Source: Odontocerum albicorne (lineage: Eukaryota; Arthropoda; Insecta; Trichoptera; Odontoceridae). Taken from it: DNA of 64,000 nucleotides. A program made the position numbers and the translations under genes. The stretch spans positions 22,251,933 through 22,315,932 of the forward strand of contig OX463863.1 of NCBI GenBank assembly GCA_949825065.1, given 5' to 3'. The notes beneath the pieces were generated by a model. That model saw only the letters and a list, made by a program, of their open reading frames with translations, was not told the DNA's origin and ran no database searches. Position 1 is the stretch's first letter, and each line of letters starts with the position of its first letter. Of this stretch, positions 23,292-34,242 are shown piece after piece.

Positions 23292-23540
23292 TCGTTATGG
23301 CATGCGTGTCAGACACATCAACAGTCTCTGTGTTACTGTCCCGAGCACATTCCTTCTTAATATCCGCTTCATGTATGTCCATAGCAAAATCAGGTAATAC
23401 TGGTGCAGTACCCTCTTCTACATTTCCTTTTTTTATGAAAAAATCCGAACAAATTTTCAAATCATAGGATTGCCTTTGTGAACTCATTACTGAGGTTATT
23501 TCTTTATTGAATGTATCATAAGATGGCTGGGCTTTAATAT
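23292..23540 (-). CDS. Gene D exon 2: second acidic module
   Basis: 249 nt open, TTTCATAG acceptor and GTGAGT donor, phase 1 on both sides. It encodes IKAQPSYDTFNKEITSVMSS, SDFFIKKGNVEEGTAPVLPD, EADIKKECARD and DTHAITSE. IKEE of the relatives has become IKKG, so only the IKKE motif remains here. Confidence 0.85.
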
Positions 23541-23639
23541 CTATGAAAAAAATATACAAGTTCAAATATTCTGAAGTAATAAAACAACTAGACAATATAT
23601 TATCAACAGCTTGAAACCTTGTTTGTTTCACTTTCTGTT

Positions 23640-24460
23640 AATAAGTCTGAACTGACAATAAGGCCAACACAGAGCTATCTTATCTTAATATGTCATGGCA
23701 TTTTAGCTACTATTATGTGACTCCAGAAGATTATTGGGCCGATTGCTCAAGAAGATTGATGGTGCAGTTAATATATGTAATAGTTCCAAGTTAGGGGCAG
23801 AAGAGAAATAAGGCCGAGGGTTTGGTTCTTATCAGCAGAAATACCTTATATTTTATGGTTTTCAGATGATATTGATTATTTTTTATCTATTTTAATGCCA
23901 AGGATGTAATTATCCACATGATTAATCAGCATCGTACAGGGAGCACGGTTATGTAAGCTTTAATAATGTTGAGTTTATATTACCAATTCAACACATGGTT
24001 CTAATTTTAAACAATCAGTACAGATACTGCCATCTCTGTAGTAGATCATGAATATTTCTATCCCTTGTTATAATAAATACGGATCGAGATATTGTCATTT
24101 TTTTAAAGTGATCTATTTATCAGCCACTTTGTGTTGCCTGTTGGCGTGTCAGTTTTTAAAAGTCGTTTTCTCATATTTTATAAAAACTCTGTGTTGCAAT
24201 ATTTTTTGGCAGTAATTTATACAAATAACCAAATTGAATTTGTGCATTGCGTTTCATATTTTATATTGTTTTAGCGTAGTGATACTGAATACAATATAAT
24301 ATACCTGAATTCAATTAAGAGACAGCCAAATATCATTGAACTTGATCAAAATGAGGTATACAACATAACAGAACATCAACATACCGTGATTAATCAACTT
24401 TTTACTTATTATACTGCTTTCAATATTTTTTATAATAAAAATGTCAAAAACATTCTGGCC
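23640..24460. other. Gene D intron 1, left part
   Basis: AT-rich intron sequence shared with the other genes and with 40070-40850. No RNA gene or ORF is seen. Confidence 0.5.
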
Positions 24461-24465
24461 TAAAA

Positions 24466-24512
24466 GTACACACCACCTTATCCATACCTGATATGGAATA
24501 GGTGGTGTCTAC
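24466..24512. repeat. Conserved intron-1 hairpin (copy 3)
   Basis: GTACACACCACC pairs with GGTGGTGTCTAC, with a single change in the outer stem. It has the same internal stem and 3-nt loop as the other copies. Confidence 0.8.
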
Positions 24513-24637
24513 CTGTAGGTTAAACAGCACTCATACAACGTAGGTTGAATGCATTATTTATAGTTAAGGTATTAACATTGTGGAGGTTTAAAGACATTGA
24601 AATAAGTTTTATCAAATGCTGTTTATTCCACTATTTG

Positions 24638-24683
24638 TAACGGTATAACCCTACCGGTTTCAAGGTGCACACCTCATCTTCAG
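24638..24683 (-). ncRNA. Hammerhead-like motif, sense to gene D intron 1
   Basis: CTGAAGA core, a strong stem II (AGGTG with CACCT, 2-nt loop), GAAA, then stem III CGGTA/TACCG and TTA. It is on the same strand as gene D, so it would be present in its pre-mRNA. Stem I is not evident. Confidence 0.5.
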
Positions 24684-25299
24684 GGAGCACAAAAAGGGCT
24701 GAATTGTGTTTGAACTGGTACCGACATATACGCTTCAAGCCGTTAACATGCGGGTTGGGGACTGTGGGAGGAGGAAGGTAGGAGACAATCTCGGCGAGCA
24801 GCGGCGAGTTTCTTGGGATATATGTGTTTGCCAGATATTTACCTCGATCCACTGACTTAGAAATTTCTAGGGCCTCTAATCTGTTCAATTTATTTCCGTT
24901 ACTACTGATATGTAAGAATTTGGCATCATCGATAGAAAATGTATGGTTTTCACGGCGACAATAATTAGCCCTTTCATAACAAATTAGAGGATTTGTTAAG
25001 GCGGATTTGTGTTCACGAAATCTCTTTTCAAAAGATCTTCCTGCCTTTCCTATATAGAAATTATCACAGTCAGCACATAAAAGTTTAAACACATTACTGC
25101 CGCTAAGTATTCCATTATAGCGTTAAATAAGAGCTTACGGAGATTAAAATTAGTGTAAAAAGCTGGCTTTATGTAACTTAGAATTTGCCGAGATTGTCTC
25201 CTCCCTCCCTCCACCCACAGTCCCCAACCCGAATGTTTACCGTTAGAAGCGTGCACATCGGTACCAGTTCGAATACAATTCAGTCTTGTTTGTAATCCC

Positions 25300-25346
25300 C
25301 TGATGATGACGTGAAAGCCTTGAAACTGGTAGGGTTATACTGTTAC
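25300..25346 (+). ncRNA. Hammerhead-like motif, antisense arm
   Basis: CTGATGA and GAAA cores are present; stem II carries a G-to-C change (GACGT) that weakens it. Confidence 0.4.
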
Positions 25347-25456
25347 AAAAAGTGGAAAAACAGTGTTTGATAAAACAAATTACATAAAGTTAAATGATTG
25401 TCACATCTCATATATTTATTTTATTTTCACAATATGAGTTTATTAAGTTTACTTAC

Positions 25457-25640
25457 AAGGGTTTGTGGGATTATCAATATCATGTCTGGAATCTGCGCTG
25501 ATATCTTGTACACATTCCTGTTTAATATTTGCCTCATGTACACTGATATCATACTGGGGGAACACTGCTGCATTATCTCCATCTTCTGCCTTTTGTTCTT
25601 TCACCATTACATCTGCACTTTTATGTAGCTGAGGATCCAT
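25457..25640 (-). CDS. Gene D exon 1: zinc-finger protein start
   Basis: ATG at 25640, MDPQLHKSADVMVKEQK, DNAAVFPQYDISVHEANIKQ, ending NPTNP. 184 nt, phase-1 GTAAGT donor. Joined to 23540-23292 and 22974-21437 it gives one open frame of about 656 residues, the only gene in the window with no visible defect. VKEE has become VKEQ, so only the IKQE psi-K-x-E motif remains in this exon. Intron 1 is longer than in the plus-strand genes because it holds the Penelope-like remnant. Confidence 0.85.
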
Positions 25641-25649
25641 CTATAACCT

Positions 25650-26440
25650 GGCAACATTCATAATAATTTTTACATTGAGTTTTTAATATGTTTAACCCTT
25701 TGACGTAGGGTAGCATAAAACTATATTCAGTGCACGATATTAGTAAATGATAACTTTCCTGACGTGATCATCTTCTTTGCTAGTGGTGTGTGTAGATTTG
25801 TTTTTGGGAGGTCTTTTAAAAATATTTATGATGTTGTATGAACACTAGACACATGAATTACACTATATCTAAAGTTTAATGTGTTACTCTCACATATCAG
25901 TAGAGTTTTAAAGATGTTTTTGTAGTTTGTCTTCCCTTCGTAATTTTATTGCGCTTTTCTTACCAAATATGTTCTTCTGAACATAACATTATTATATCAT
26001 ACAAATGCGGAGTAGTACCTTATTTTATGGTCAAAACTACTATCTTCCTCTTGTTACACTCAACTTATATATACTTGGTTTGTAATATTGTTATTGACCA
26101 GTAATAGTGAATTCCAATTCAGAGTTAGATCACCCTTGATGGCTCAGTATGTGTTCACAATATAAAACAATAATTATTAACATACAACGGAAAGCTAAAA
26201 AAATAAACAAACAGTGATGGTGAAGTGAATATGAAACTCAACATTAATGCAGAAGCTAATGCGTGATGTGAGTATTCTAATTATGAAAGTCGTCCAATCG
26301 AAGTCAAGAAGTCGGCAACTGTAAAGTTGTTTTTTTCCCATCTTCCCATTTCATCCAAATTTCAACATTGTGGTATTTAACCTGTCGGTACCACCACTAT
26401 CTTCTTCATACTCCGGTGGAATCTTTATTTAAAATATTTT
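25650..26440. other. Gene D 5' flank, no gene
   Basis: Matches 1410-2640 and 42000-42330. Promoter elements cannot be assigned with confidence. Confidence 0.45.
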
Positions 26441-26830
26441 TGTAATCCAACGTATGAGAGATGCGAAGAGAATAATCTGAGAATGAATGTTGCAAAATTC
26501 AAAGTGATGGTGATACAAAAGAGTGAAAGGAAAAGCAATTACAATATAAGAGTTAAGAGGGATAACAAACGACATGTGGAAAGAATTAATGAAGAAAAAC
26601 TAACAAAAATGATATATATTGTAGTTTAGTGCAAATGTGAGTGGAAGGTCAAAAAAAGTATTGTTGGATCAAGAAAATAATATTCTGAAAGGACATGTAG
26701 AAAATCAGAGAAATCATATGAGAAAGTGTATGGATGTAGGAGAGACTAAGGATGTGTGCCGAGATAGGAAGACCTGGCACTCTGACTATACTGACAGGGA
26801 AATGGCATTATGGTATGTATGTTTGTAATC
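26440..26830 (+). mobile_element. LINE 3' fragment
   Basis: Encodes ENNLRMNVAKFKVMVIQKSE, RHVERINEEKLTK and, after frame breaks, DVCRDRKTWHSDYTDREMAL, typical of the C-terminal end of an insect LINE. It matches 2690-2842 and 42440-42800. Confidence 0.65.
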
Positions 26831-26929
26831 TGGGATTGTTGAAGTCCTTTCCTAGCTTCTGGAATCTAAAAATATTGCTAAAACATCAAAAACCCAAGCT
26901 ACGCCGTCCTTGTGGAATTGGCCATTTTT

Positions 26930-27400
26930 TTAATTTTTAAGTATCGCTCCAGTTGAATAGTTTTGATTTCAACTCAGACAATTATTTTTTTTAAATATTC
27001 AACAGTTTAATGATAAGGAAAATATCTTTAAAATAGCATCAGAATGTTAGTTTTCATGAAAAGTGAAGTTAATCAAATTTGAACCAAAAAATATGATTTT
27101 AGCATAAAAGAACTAATACAGTTTATGGAAAAAGTGTAAAGCCTCTATTGTACTGATGTAACGGTGATCGATACCACAGCAGACCATCTGTCAAAATGAG
27201 CTGAGGTAAAAGTATGCCTTTATACAACATAAAATGTCAATTTATCAAGCAGCGCACACTGATATACTATCACCGTGAAGCGGTCAGAATGAACATCTAA
27301 TTAAAAAACGTAATCAACTAGAAAAAACGGAAAAAAGAAACTAAAATATAGAAAGAATAAATCACATATAATCACTACCTAACTGACAGGACAGGAATAA
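26930..27400. other. Conserved upstream block of gene D module
   Basis: Carries the same CTCTATTGTACTGATGTAAC-type segment as 2990 and 43090. No ORF. Confidence 0.5.
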
Positions 27401-27404
27401 CTCC

Positions 27405-27725
27405 CTTCTTTCTGAATAATGGCCATGCACTCCCTATATCTGATGCAGTATATCTTCTTAAATAATGACCTTCTATGTATGGAGTATACGCCAGATACTT
27501 CTCGAGTAAGGGCCGTCTTTATTTCTGTCTTCTTCTTCAGTAATGGCAGAGAACTACTATAAATGAATGAATTTACGACAGTGCCAAGTGAAGTGCGGTG
27601 TCAAATTATTCCAATGCCTTTATTGAGTTACACTGCCTAGAAAAAACCATAGACACAAATTCACTTCTTGTTGAATAATGGCCTCGAACTATACATGAAG
27701 GAGTATACGCCATATAAATTCTCGC
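27405..27725. repeat. 57-bp palindromic repeat array, degraded
   Basis: Four or five units, more diverged than elsewhere, in the same orientation as at 3250. Confidence 0.65.
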
Positions 27726-27834
27726 TCTCTAGCACGGATGGCCTTAATAAACGGAACACTACTATCTAGTTTACATAAATTATTTTTCTCAGGTCAGAGT
27801 GTACAAGATTTAAGGTATTTAAAAAAAAAATATT

Positions 27835-27980
27835 TTACACATGACAAGAAATATACATAATTTGCGAAAAAACGACAGGTAATTTAATTTAAACGCACAA
27901 TTTTAATGAATCTGGGTTTGTTGTCTTTCATTTGTCGTGTCCCTAGTAATGTAGGAATTGCCTGTAGCTCACTGTGTAAG
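27835..27980. repeat. Dispersed repeat copy
   Basis: CATGACAAGAAATATACATA through CATTTGTCGT matches 50675-50820 and 62728-62875. Its nature is unknown. Confidence 0.65.
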
Positions 27981-28234
27981 TAAAAAATTAATTATAATGT
28001 TTAACTGAAAACAGATATTAAAAAAGAAGTTTGTTATTTTGATTTATAACATGAGGAATCGTTAAGATATTAAAAACCACCATTCCCAAATATTTGGTCT
28101 AATTTCACATTCAAATTTGACTTAAAAATTTGAAATGACTTCCAGATTGCAAAATATTTATTTAAATATGAGGTGTGGTGTAAATAAACATGGTAAATCA
28201 CTAAAAAATATTCATGATAATGCTATTATAATCA

Positions 28235-28513
28235 TCATCATAGCCGAGGATCTCTTCGCCACACCAGCGTCAATCTTGAATCATTCTTGCCTGGCCATGC
28301 TGATATATATTCGCAGCGCGCTGACTGTTTCTCACACGTCTAGCCGCTGAGGCGCCATCACCCCGAGAGCACGCGGCTCTCCACCCCTCACGGTCCAGAG
28401 CCACCACACGTCTAGCCCCAGTCCTCAGGCGCCCCGCACAAAGTAAGCGACTCTCGTAGACTGTAGTTATAGCGCTTCCTCTGCCCACCAACTTTCGCCT
28501 TTACAATCATATC
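28235..28513 (-). mobile_element. LINE 3' end, severed by the hAT insertion
   Basis: Minus-strand translation gives VVALDREGWRAACSRGDGAS and AARRVRNSQRAANIYQH, the C-terminal motif of a LINE. The element ends in an ATGATGATG-like tail at 28235-28245. It is the missing 3' portion of the LINE whose reverse transcriptase is at 34243-34870 on the same strand; the hAT at 28522-34234 lies exactly between them. Confidence 0.7.
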
Positions 28514-28521
28514 TTCTATAG
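28514..28521. repeat. Target site duplication, left
   Basis: TTCTATAG, repeated perfectly at 34235-34242 on the other side of the hAT element. Confidence 0.95.
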
Positions 28522-28689
28522 CAGCGGTCGTCAAAGTGGTGATCCGCGAGAAAATTTCGTTGGTCCGCAGAGAAATGTGGACATTACTTGCCTTTTTTTA
28601 ATCCACAGCAAACCAGCTCAGAAAAATAAGTGACTTGCATGGATGAACGATACAAAATGCATGAAATCTTGACAATCTCGTAAGAGGTG

Positions 28690-29320
28690 TAGCTAGCTGC
28701 ATTGCACATGTTTTGTCTTACTCTCGCCTCGTTTCGCACTCTTCTAATGTTTCACAGTGGGGCTCCGCTTTATATATTTTATATGTATTATCTCTATCCA
28801 CACCCCCGGACGTGGATGCCGAAACGCCGAAATTTGCATATATTCGTCCTTTTTTCTATGCTCTGTGTTCATCCGCGCGTTCATTCTCCTGTTTGCGCCT
28901 GTCGCATATACTCGTATCAGTTGGTGCGGCTTACGGACTTACCGAGTTCAATATAAAATATATTAGTTGGGTTATTAAGGAGGTTTTTGTATATTTTATC
29001 TTGTACATTAGTGTTTTTTTAAGATAGGTATGATCTTAAATCTTAACCGTGTATTTTCTTTTATTTGATTTTTATTGGGATAAAATGAGTTTGACTTTTC
29101 TAAATTTCTTATCTTTTTTGTTGTAGATTCAAATAAATCAAACACACAATGATTGAAAAAAGCAAAATAATATTTAGCATTTCTTTAATAATACAAAAAA
29201 TAATGAGAACGATAATAGTAACAATAATAATACTTGACCTAACCGTGAACTGATCAATAATATAATCAGACCCTCCACAGCAGAGGCACCTCCACCTCTT
29301 CATCAGGCACCATTAGGGTA
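28690..29320. other. hAT 5' subterminal region
   Basis: Non-coding sequence between the left inverted end and the first transposase coding sequence. No separate gene is recognised; short ORFs here show no family resemblance. Confidence 0.5.
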
Positions 29321-29472
29321 AACCTTGGAGCAAGAGGTGGAGAGAAGAGAAAACACAAAGCATCAAGAAAATATTATTCCAACTACTTAAAATTTTGATT
29401 CATTGAAGAACCTGGCAGTGAGCTGGATCCACGGCTTCTCTGTGTTGTATGTTCTAAAAGCTTATCTAACTG

Positions 29473-29517
29473 TGGCGGTCGCCCACTCGAACACTGTGGT
29501 CGAGTGGGCGACCGCCA
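29473..29517. repeat. GC-rich perfect hairpin in an insertion
   Basis: 18-bp arms (TGGCGGTCGCCCACTCGA and its reverse complement at 29500-29517) around a 9-nt loop. It begins an insertion of about 350 bp (29471-29830) that splits the BED finger of the transposase. The insertion has far higher GC than its host and a tRNA A-box-like TAGCCGAGCGG near 29571-29581. Confidence 0.8.
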
Positions 29518-29949
29518 GTTAGTTCATCATAAAGTCCGAAGGTCACACGCCGGCCATTCGACCCATAGCCGAGCGGACCGCATTACACGCCGGAGCGAGA
29601 ACGCACCACGGCTATCTCGCCAGTTCCGTATTTGAATGATACCTACATACAACAATTAATCGTTTTGCATTCACAGAAAAGAGACGTAGGCATATCGCGA
29701 GCGCATTCTAAAAATATATAAATACCTACGTTACTAATAAAAATGGACGGACTCTCTTTCCGCATTGCGATCTAACGTGTTTTATTATTTATCAATAAAT
29801 CATCCTCATCATCTCTTCCAATAAGAACCATTCTGCTAAATAACGATGCATTGAAACCTTCAAAACTTGAAAGACACTTGTATTCAAAACACCGAGATTT
29901 AGCAAAAAACAGCTAGAATATTTTAAAAGAATGCATAAAAACATGCAGA

Positions 29950-30200
29950 CTATCGTGACGGGGAATGAGACTTGGGTGTGTCACTACACTCCAACAATTT
30001 TCGAACTATCAGGAGGTCGAGAAAGCTGTGAAGAAGTGGCTGAAAGTACTGGCGGTGGAGGTCTATGATACTGGTATACAAAATCTGGTGCCCCGACTAC
30101 AGAAATGCCTCGATCTCGACGGCGATTGTGTTGAAAAATAGTTTAATATATTTGTGAAGTATCCTGTGAATTTCAATTAAATACAAGCATTTTTCGATCC
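29950..30200 (+). mobile_element. Internally deleted mariner transposase
   Basis: TIVTGNETWVCHYTP is the mariner motif around the second catalytic Asp (here Asn). It is joined directly to EVEKAVKKWLKV, DTGIQNLVPRLQKCL and DLDGDCVEK, the mariner C-terminus, ending at a stop at 30139-30141. The middle of the transposase, with the third catalytic residue, is missing. It lies inside the hAT transposase gene, between LEYFKRMHKNMQ and the RRIEDMAKDIENQ segment. Confidence 0.8.
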
Positions 30201-30647
30201 TACATAAATGTTGTAACATTACTTTCTGGATGACCTTCGTACTATCAAGCGCAGAATCGAAGATATGGCCAAAGACATTGAAAATCAGATAATAAAAATG
30301 GTGAAAAATTCATCATTTTATTCAATTCAACTTGACGACTATGGATCTACGGACATTACAAACAAAGCACTCCTTTGATTCGAGGGTTGCGTGTGAAGAA
30401 GAGTTGCATGAAGAACTACTTTGCTCGCTTAATTGGCCGAGTAGAACAACCAGCTCTGAGGTTTTTGAAGCACTTAATAGTTATTTCCTGGAACAAGAAA
30501 TCGAATGGAAAAAATGTATTGGGATATGCACAGATGGTGCTGCAAATATGACTGGACATCTTTCAGGAATTGTTATAAAGGTGAAGAATGTTGGTCACCC
30601 AGACATTTTATCTCCACACTGCATTATACATTGTGAACATGTTATGG

Positions 30648-31268
30648 CCTTTTGCAACGAAAACACTTTTAGAATTTCAACGTGTAGTTTTATTTGTATG
30701 AAGGTTGAATTACATTGATGTATAATATTAATAGTATTACATAAATAGTAATAGCTATGATCTTTACATAGAAGTGGCTTTAAGAATAATGATGTCGCCT
30801 CAAATATGGCGTCCTATTTAAAGCAAAGATAGCTATACCACGACCCTTCGTGGTAAAGCAAAGATAGCTATACCACGAATTTGTCGAGCATGTTATGTTT
30901 GCCCTTAAGGTCAAATCGATATCAGTGATTTATCTCTCGTCGCAGCTTCTTCCATTTAGTGATATTAAATATTTATTGAATTTGGGGAGATAAGCGCCAG
31001 CGAGATGATAAACTTAAATATAAAACATCGAGTAGGTCGACACTAATGTAATTATGCGAATATTTATAGGATCTAGTACATGGTTAGCAGCGATAAGTGT
31101 GACATGGGTTTACATAACTTATAATATTTATTTGAATGTGGATAAGAACATCGATAAGATAACATTGGTTTTGGTGTTTATATCGTGTTACAGATAATAA
31201 TATTTATAGGTTCTTAGATAAGCGGAACATTGGTTGCGTTGAGGGTGAATGTATAGATAAGATTAGCA
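30648..31268. mobile_element. Unclassified insertion in the hAT transposase
   Basis: Interrupts the transposase between CIIHCEHVMA and AHDKQLAVKKMSPELYEVF. It contains a direct repeat of AAAGCAAAGATAGCTATACC at 30816 and 30856. No terminal repeats are recognised, so the class is unknown. Confidence 0.6.
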
Positions 31269-31739
31269 TGCGCTCATGACAAACAACTTGCAGTGAAAAA
31301 AATGTCCCCAGAATTATACGAAGTATTTTCAAATGTCATTAAAATTATAAAGGAAATTCGACACAAAGCAGAAGAAATGGGTTCCGAGTATACTCATTTT
31401 CTTCATCATGCTGAGGCGAGATGGCTGTCGAGGGGCTACATGTTGACCCCACTATTCGCCTTGCGGGAAGAAGTCAAATTATTTTTCCAACAATAAAATA
31501 ATCCGAAATTGCAAAAATTCTTCTCCGACAATGAATGGCTAGCAAAACTCGCATATATGGCAGATATTTTTTCGCTGTTAAATGAACTAAACGTATCCTT
31601 GCGAAGACAACTTAAGGACGTGTTCACACTACGAAATAAAATGGGTGCATTTCACAAGAAAATATTATTGTTGCAAACGCGGATGGTTGAAGACGATCTG
31701 CAAATGTTTTCAAATTTTGATGAATACCCTTCCCTTACG

Positions 31740-32340
31740 GTGATAAAAATGGAACGCGTGTTCCGGTGTTGGATAGTGAGTACGCGATCAAAAATTAGCG
31801 ATTTTAAATCGGAAAAATAAGAACATTCATAGACAATCCCCTTAATTAATTATAATTCAAGTTAAAAATTATAATAATTGAGATTTATTTGCTGAAAACA
31901 TTAAAAAACCATCTGGCAATGCTCACGGAACGGGCGTAGATCTAGTGTCGTTGCCAGCTCAACAGCTACTGCGGCGCGGCAGGGTTGGTGGCTAACTCGG
32001 GCGTGGCTTACACTTGCGAGGTTGAGACAATTGCGCTCCTCGCTATTCAGTGACGTATGCAAAAGTGAGATGCGAATATAGTGTCGCGCATCTTGCATAC
32101 TTTTCATCTATCGTCAAGACCCAAGATCGAGGCACTCGCAGCGTTTAAATGCGAATTTGTTTCCGATATTCACGAAATACTTACGATGTAGTCGATAAAT
32201 TCTGATTATTATTAATATTATTTTTTAAATCAATGCGTAAATATATTATGGAGGAATACCTAAAATCTTAACCTTGTATTTATAATATTTATAGAGATAT
32301 TGATGGTTATTAGACGCAACGTGTAGAAGATACCCAACAC
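31740..32340. mobile_element. Second unclassified insertion in the hAT transposase
   Basis: Separates MVEDDLQMFSNFDEYP from VKQQVVTLVQNHLESLTES of the transposase. Its middle (31915-32150) is markedly GC-rich. No coding sequence or ends are identified. Confidence 0.55.
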
Positions 32341-33081
32341 AGGGAAGGAAAGGTTAAGCAGCAAGTGGTAACTCTAGTTCAAAATCATTTGGAATCACTC
32401 ACAGAATCTTTTGCTAGTTATTACCCAAATAATGAAGATCACAGGCGTGGTAATATGTGGATAATAGATCAGTTTGCAGCGAACATTCCGGATAGTAATT
32501 TAAGCATGCATCTAAAAGAAAGCCTCATCGATCTATCGTCCGACGACACTCAAAGCTTAATTTCATTCATCCTTATCAAGACTTCAGTTTTGTCTTTCCA
32601 TAAAAAGTGAATACACTTTGCTTAGTGAGAAGGCGATGAAAATTCTGATTCAATTCTCCAAAACTTATTAATATGAAAAGGCCTTTTCATCTGTCACAAC
32701 TATCAAAACACGGCACCGATCTCGGCTTGCAATATGGTAAATGCAGTTCTCCGTCTAACAGTAACATCATTGGATCCAAATATCCATAATCTTATTTCAA
32801 ACAAGCCGGAACATCCATCACACTAGAAATGTATAATGCTAACAGTTTAATATATTTCAACCATCTTTTAATTGTTTTGTTTTTACAATGTTTGTTTATT
32901 AACCCGTCCCTTACCATAATAAAAAATGACGTCTCCTCCCATGAAGTAACGGGACGTTACCGTAAGAAATTTGACATTTTAAGGCATTTTAAAAGCGAAA
33001 TGAGCGCTTCAAAAAATCAAATATGTTTTTTAATATTATATCGTCATCATTTTACTAACGTTTTTGTGTGTAGAAATTGAA

Positions 33082-34152
33082 ATTAACATGAAATTGTGTA
33101 AAATAACGAAATTAACATGTAATCGTGTAAAATAACGAAATTAACATGTAATCGTGTAAAATAACGAAATTAACATGTAATCGTGTAAAATAACGAAATT
33201 AACATGTAATCGTGTAAAATAACGAAATTAACATGTAATCGTGTAAAATAACGAAATTAACATGTAATCGTGTAAAATAACGAAATTAACACCTAATCGT
33301 GTAAAATAACGAAATTAACATGTAATCGTGTAAAATAACGAAATTAACATGTAATCGTGTAAAATAACGAAATTAACATGTAATCGTGTAAAATAACGAA
33401 ATTAACATGTAATCGTGTAAAATAACGAAATTAACATGCAATCGTGTAAAATTACGAAATTAACATGTAATCGTGTAAAATAACGAAATTAACATGCAAT
33501 CGTGTAAAATTACGAAATTAACATGTAATCGTGTAAAATAACGAAATTAACATGTAATCGTGTAAAATAACGAAATTAACACCTAATCGTGTAAAATAAC
33601 GAAATTAACATGTAATCGTGTAAAATAACGAAATTAACATGTAATCGTGTAAAATAACGAAATTAACATGTAATCGTGTAAAATAACGAAATTAACATGT
33701 AATCGTGTAAAATAACGAAATTAACATGCAATCGTGTAAAATTACGAAATTAACATGTAATCGTGTAAAATAACGAAATTAACATGCAATCGTGTAAAAT
33801 TACGAAATTAACATGTAATCGTGTAAAATAACGAAATTAACACCTAATCGTGTAAAATAACGAAATTAACATGTAATCGTGTAAAATAACGAAATTAACA
33901 CCTAATCGTGTAAAATAACGAAATTAACATGTAATCGTGTAAAATAACGAAATTAACATGTAATCGTGTAAAATAACGAAATTAACATGTAATCGTGTAA
34001 AATAACGAAATTAACATGCAATCGTGTAAAATTACGAAATTAACATGTAATCGTGTAAAATAACGAAATTAACATGTAATTGTGTAAAATAACAAAATTA
34101 ACATGTAATCGTGTAAAATAAAGAAATAAATATGTAATCGTGTAAAATTACA
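33082..34152. repeat. 29-bp satellite with higher-order structure
   Basis: About 37 tandem copies of a 29-bp unit containing AATCGTGTAAAATAACG. Three variants occur: ACATGTAATC (common), ACACCTAATC, and ACATGCAATC with AATTACG. The variant order C-T-T-T-T-G-T-G-T-T repeats exactly at 290 bp (33290 and 33580) and then in shortened form. It lies inside the hAT, before its right end. Confidence 0.95.
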
Positions 34153-34234
34153 CTAAAAAATCCTATAAGTGGTCCGCGGGATTTAAAATTATGAATTTAG
34201 TGGTCCGTGAGGTCCGAAAGTTTGCCGACCGCTG

Positions 34235-34242
34235 TTCTATAG
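34235..34242. repeat. Target site duplication, right
   Basis: TTCTATAG, identical to 28514-28521. Confidence 0.95.

Larger units (their letters stand above)
24630..25385 (-). mobile_element. Penelope-like element remnant in gene D intron 1
   Basis: The minus strand encodes a longer GIY-YIG fragment than the other copies: KLLCADCDNFYIGKAGRSFE, FREHKSALTN, then a conserved tail (SIDDAKFLHISSNGNKLNRL, SPLLAEIVSYLPPPTVPNP). The arms at 24660-24800 and 25190-25330 are inverted copies of each other, each with a hammerhead-like core. No reverse transcriptase domain. It starts about 70 bp after the exon 1 donor. Confidence 0.8.
28522..34234 (+). mobile_element. hAT DNA transposon, 5.7 kb, decayed and filled with insertions
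   Basis: Bounded by inverted ends CAGCGGTCGTCAAAG at 28522 and, on the other strand, CAGCGGTCGGCAAAC at 34234, with an identical 8-bp target duplication as expected for hAT. The transposase is of the ZBED5/GTF2IRD2-like group, in pieces: a BED-type finger (CVVCSKSL, 29420-29470, then PSKLERHLYSKH, 29850-29890), the catalytic block (IGICTDGAANMTGHLSG and CIIHCEH, 30520-30640), AEARWLSRGYMLTPLFALRE (31410-31470) and the C-terminal dimerisation part (AFSSVTTIKTRHRSRL, 32670-32735). Stops, frameshifts and at least four insertions inactivate it. Confidence 0.9.

Noticed and set aside
28713..29027. Overlapping plus-strand frames of 70 to 104 codons in the hAT 5' region
   Set aside because: No conserved motif, mutually overlapping in different frames, and located in the subterminal region of the transposon.
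29560..29650. tRNA gene
   Set aside because: An A-box-like TAGCCGAGCGG is present, but no B box or cloverleaf with anticodon arm could be drawn. At most a tRNA-derived SINE.
33082..34152. CRISPR-like regular repeat array
   Set aside because: Units are directly adjacent 29-mers with no unique spacers, inside a eukaryotic transposon. It is a satellite.
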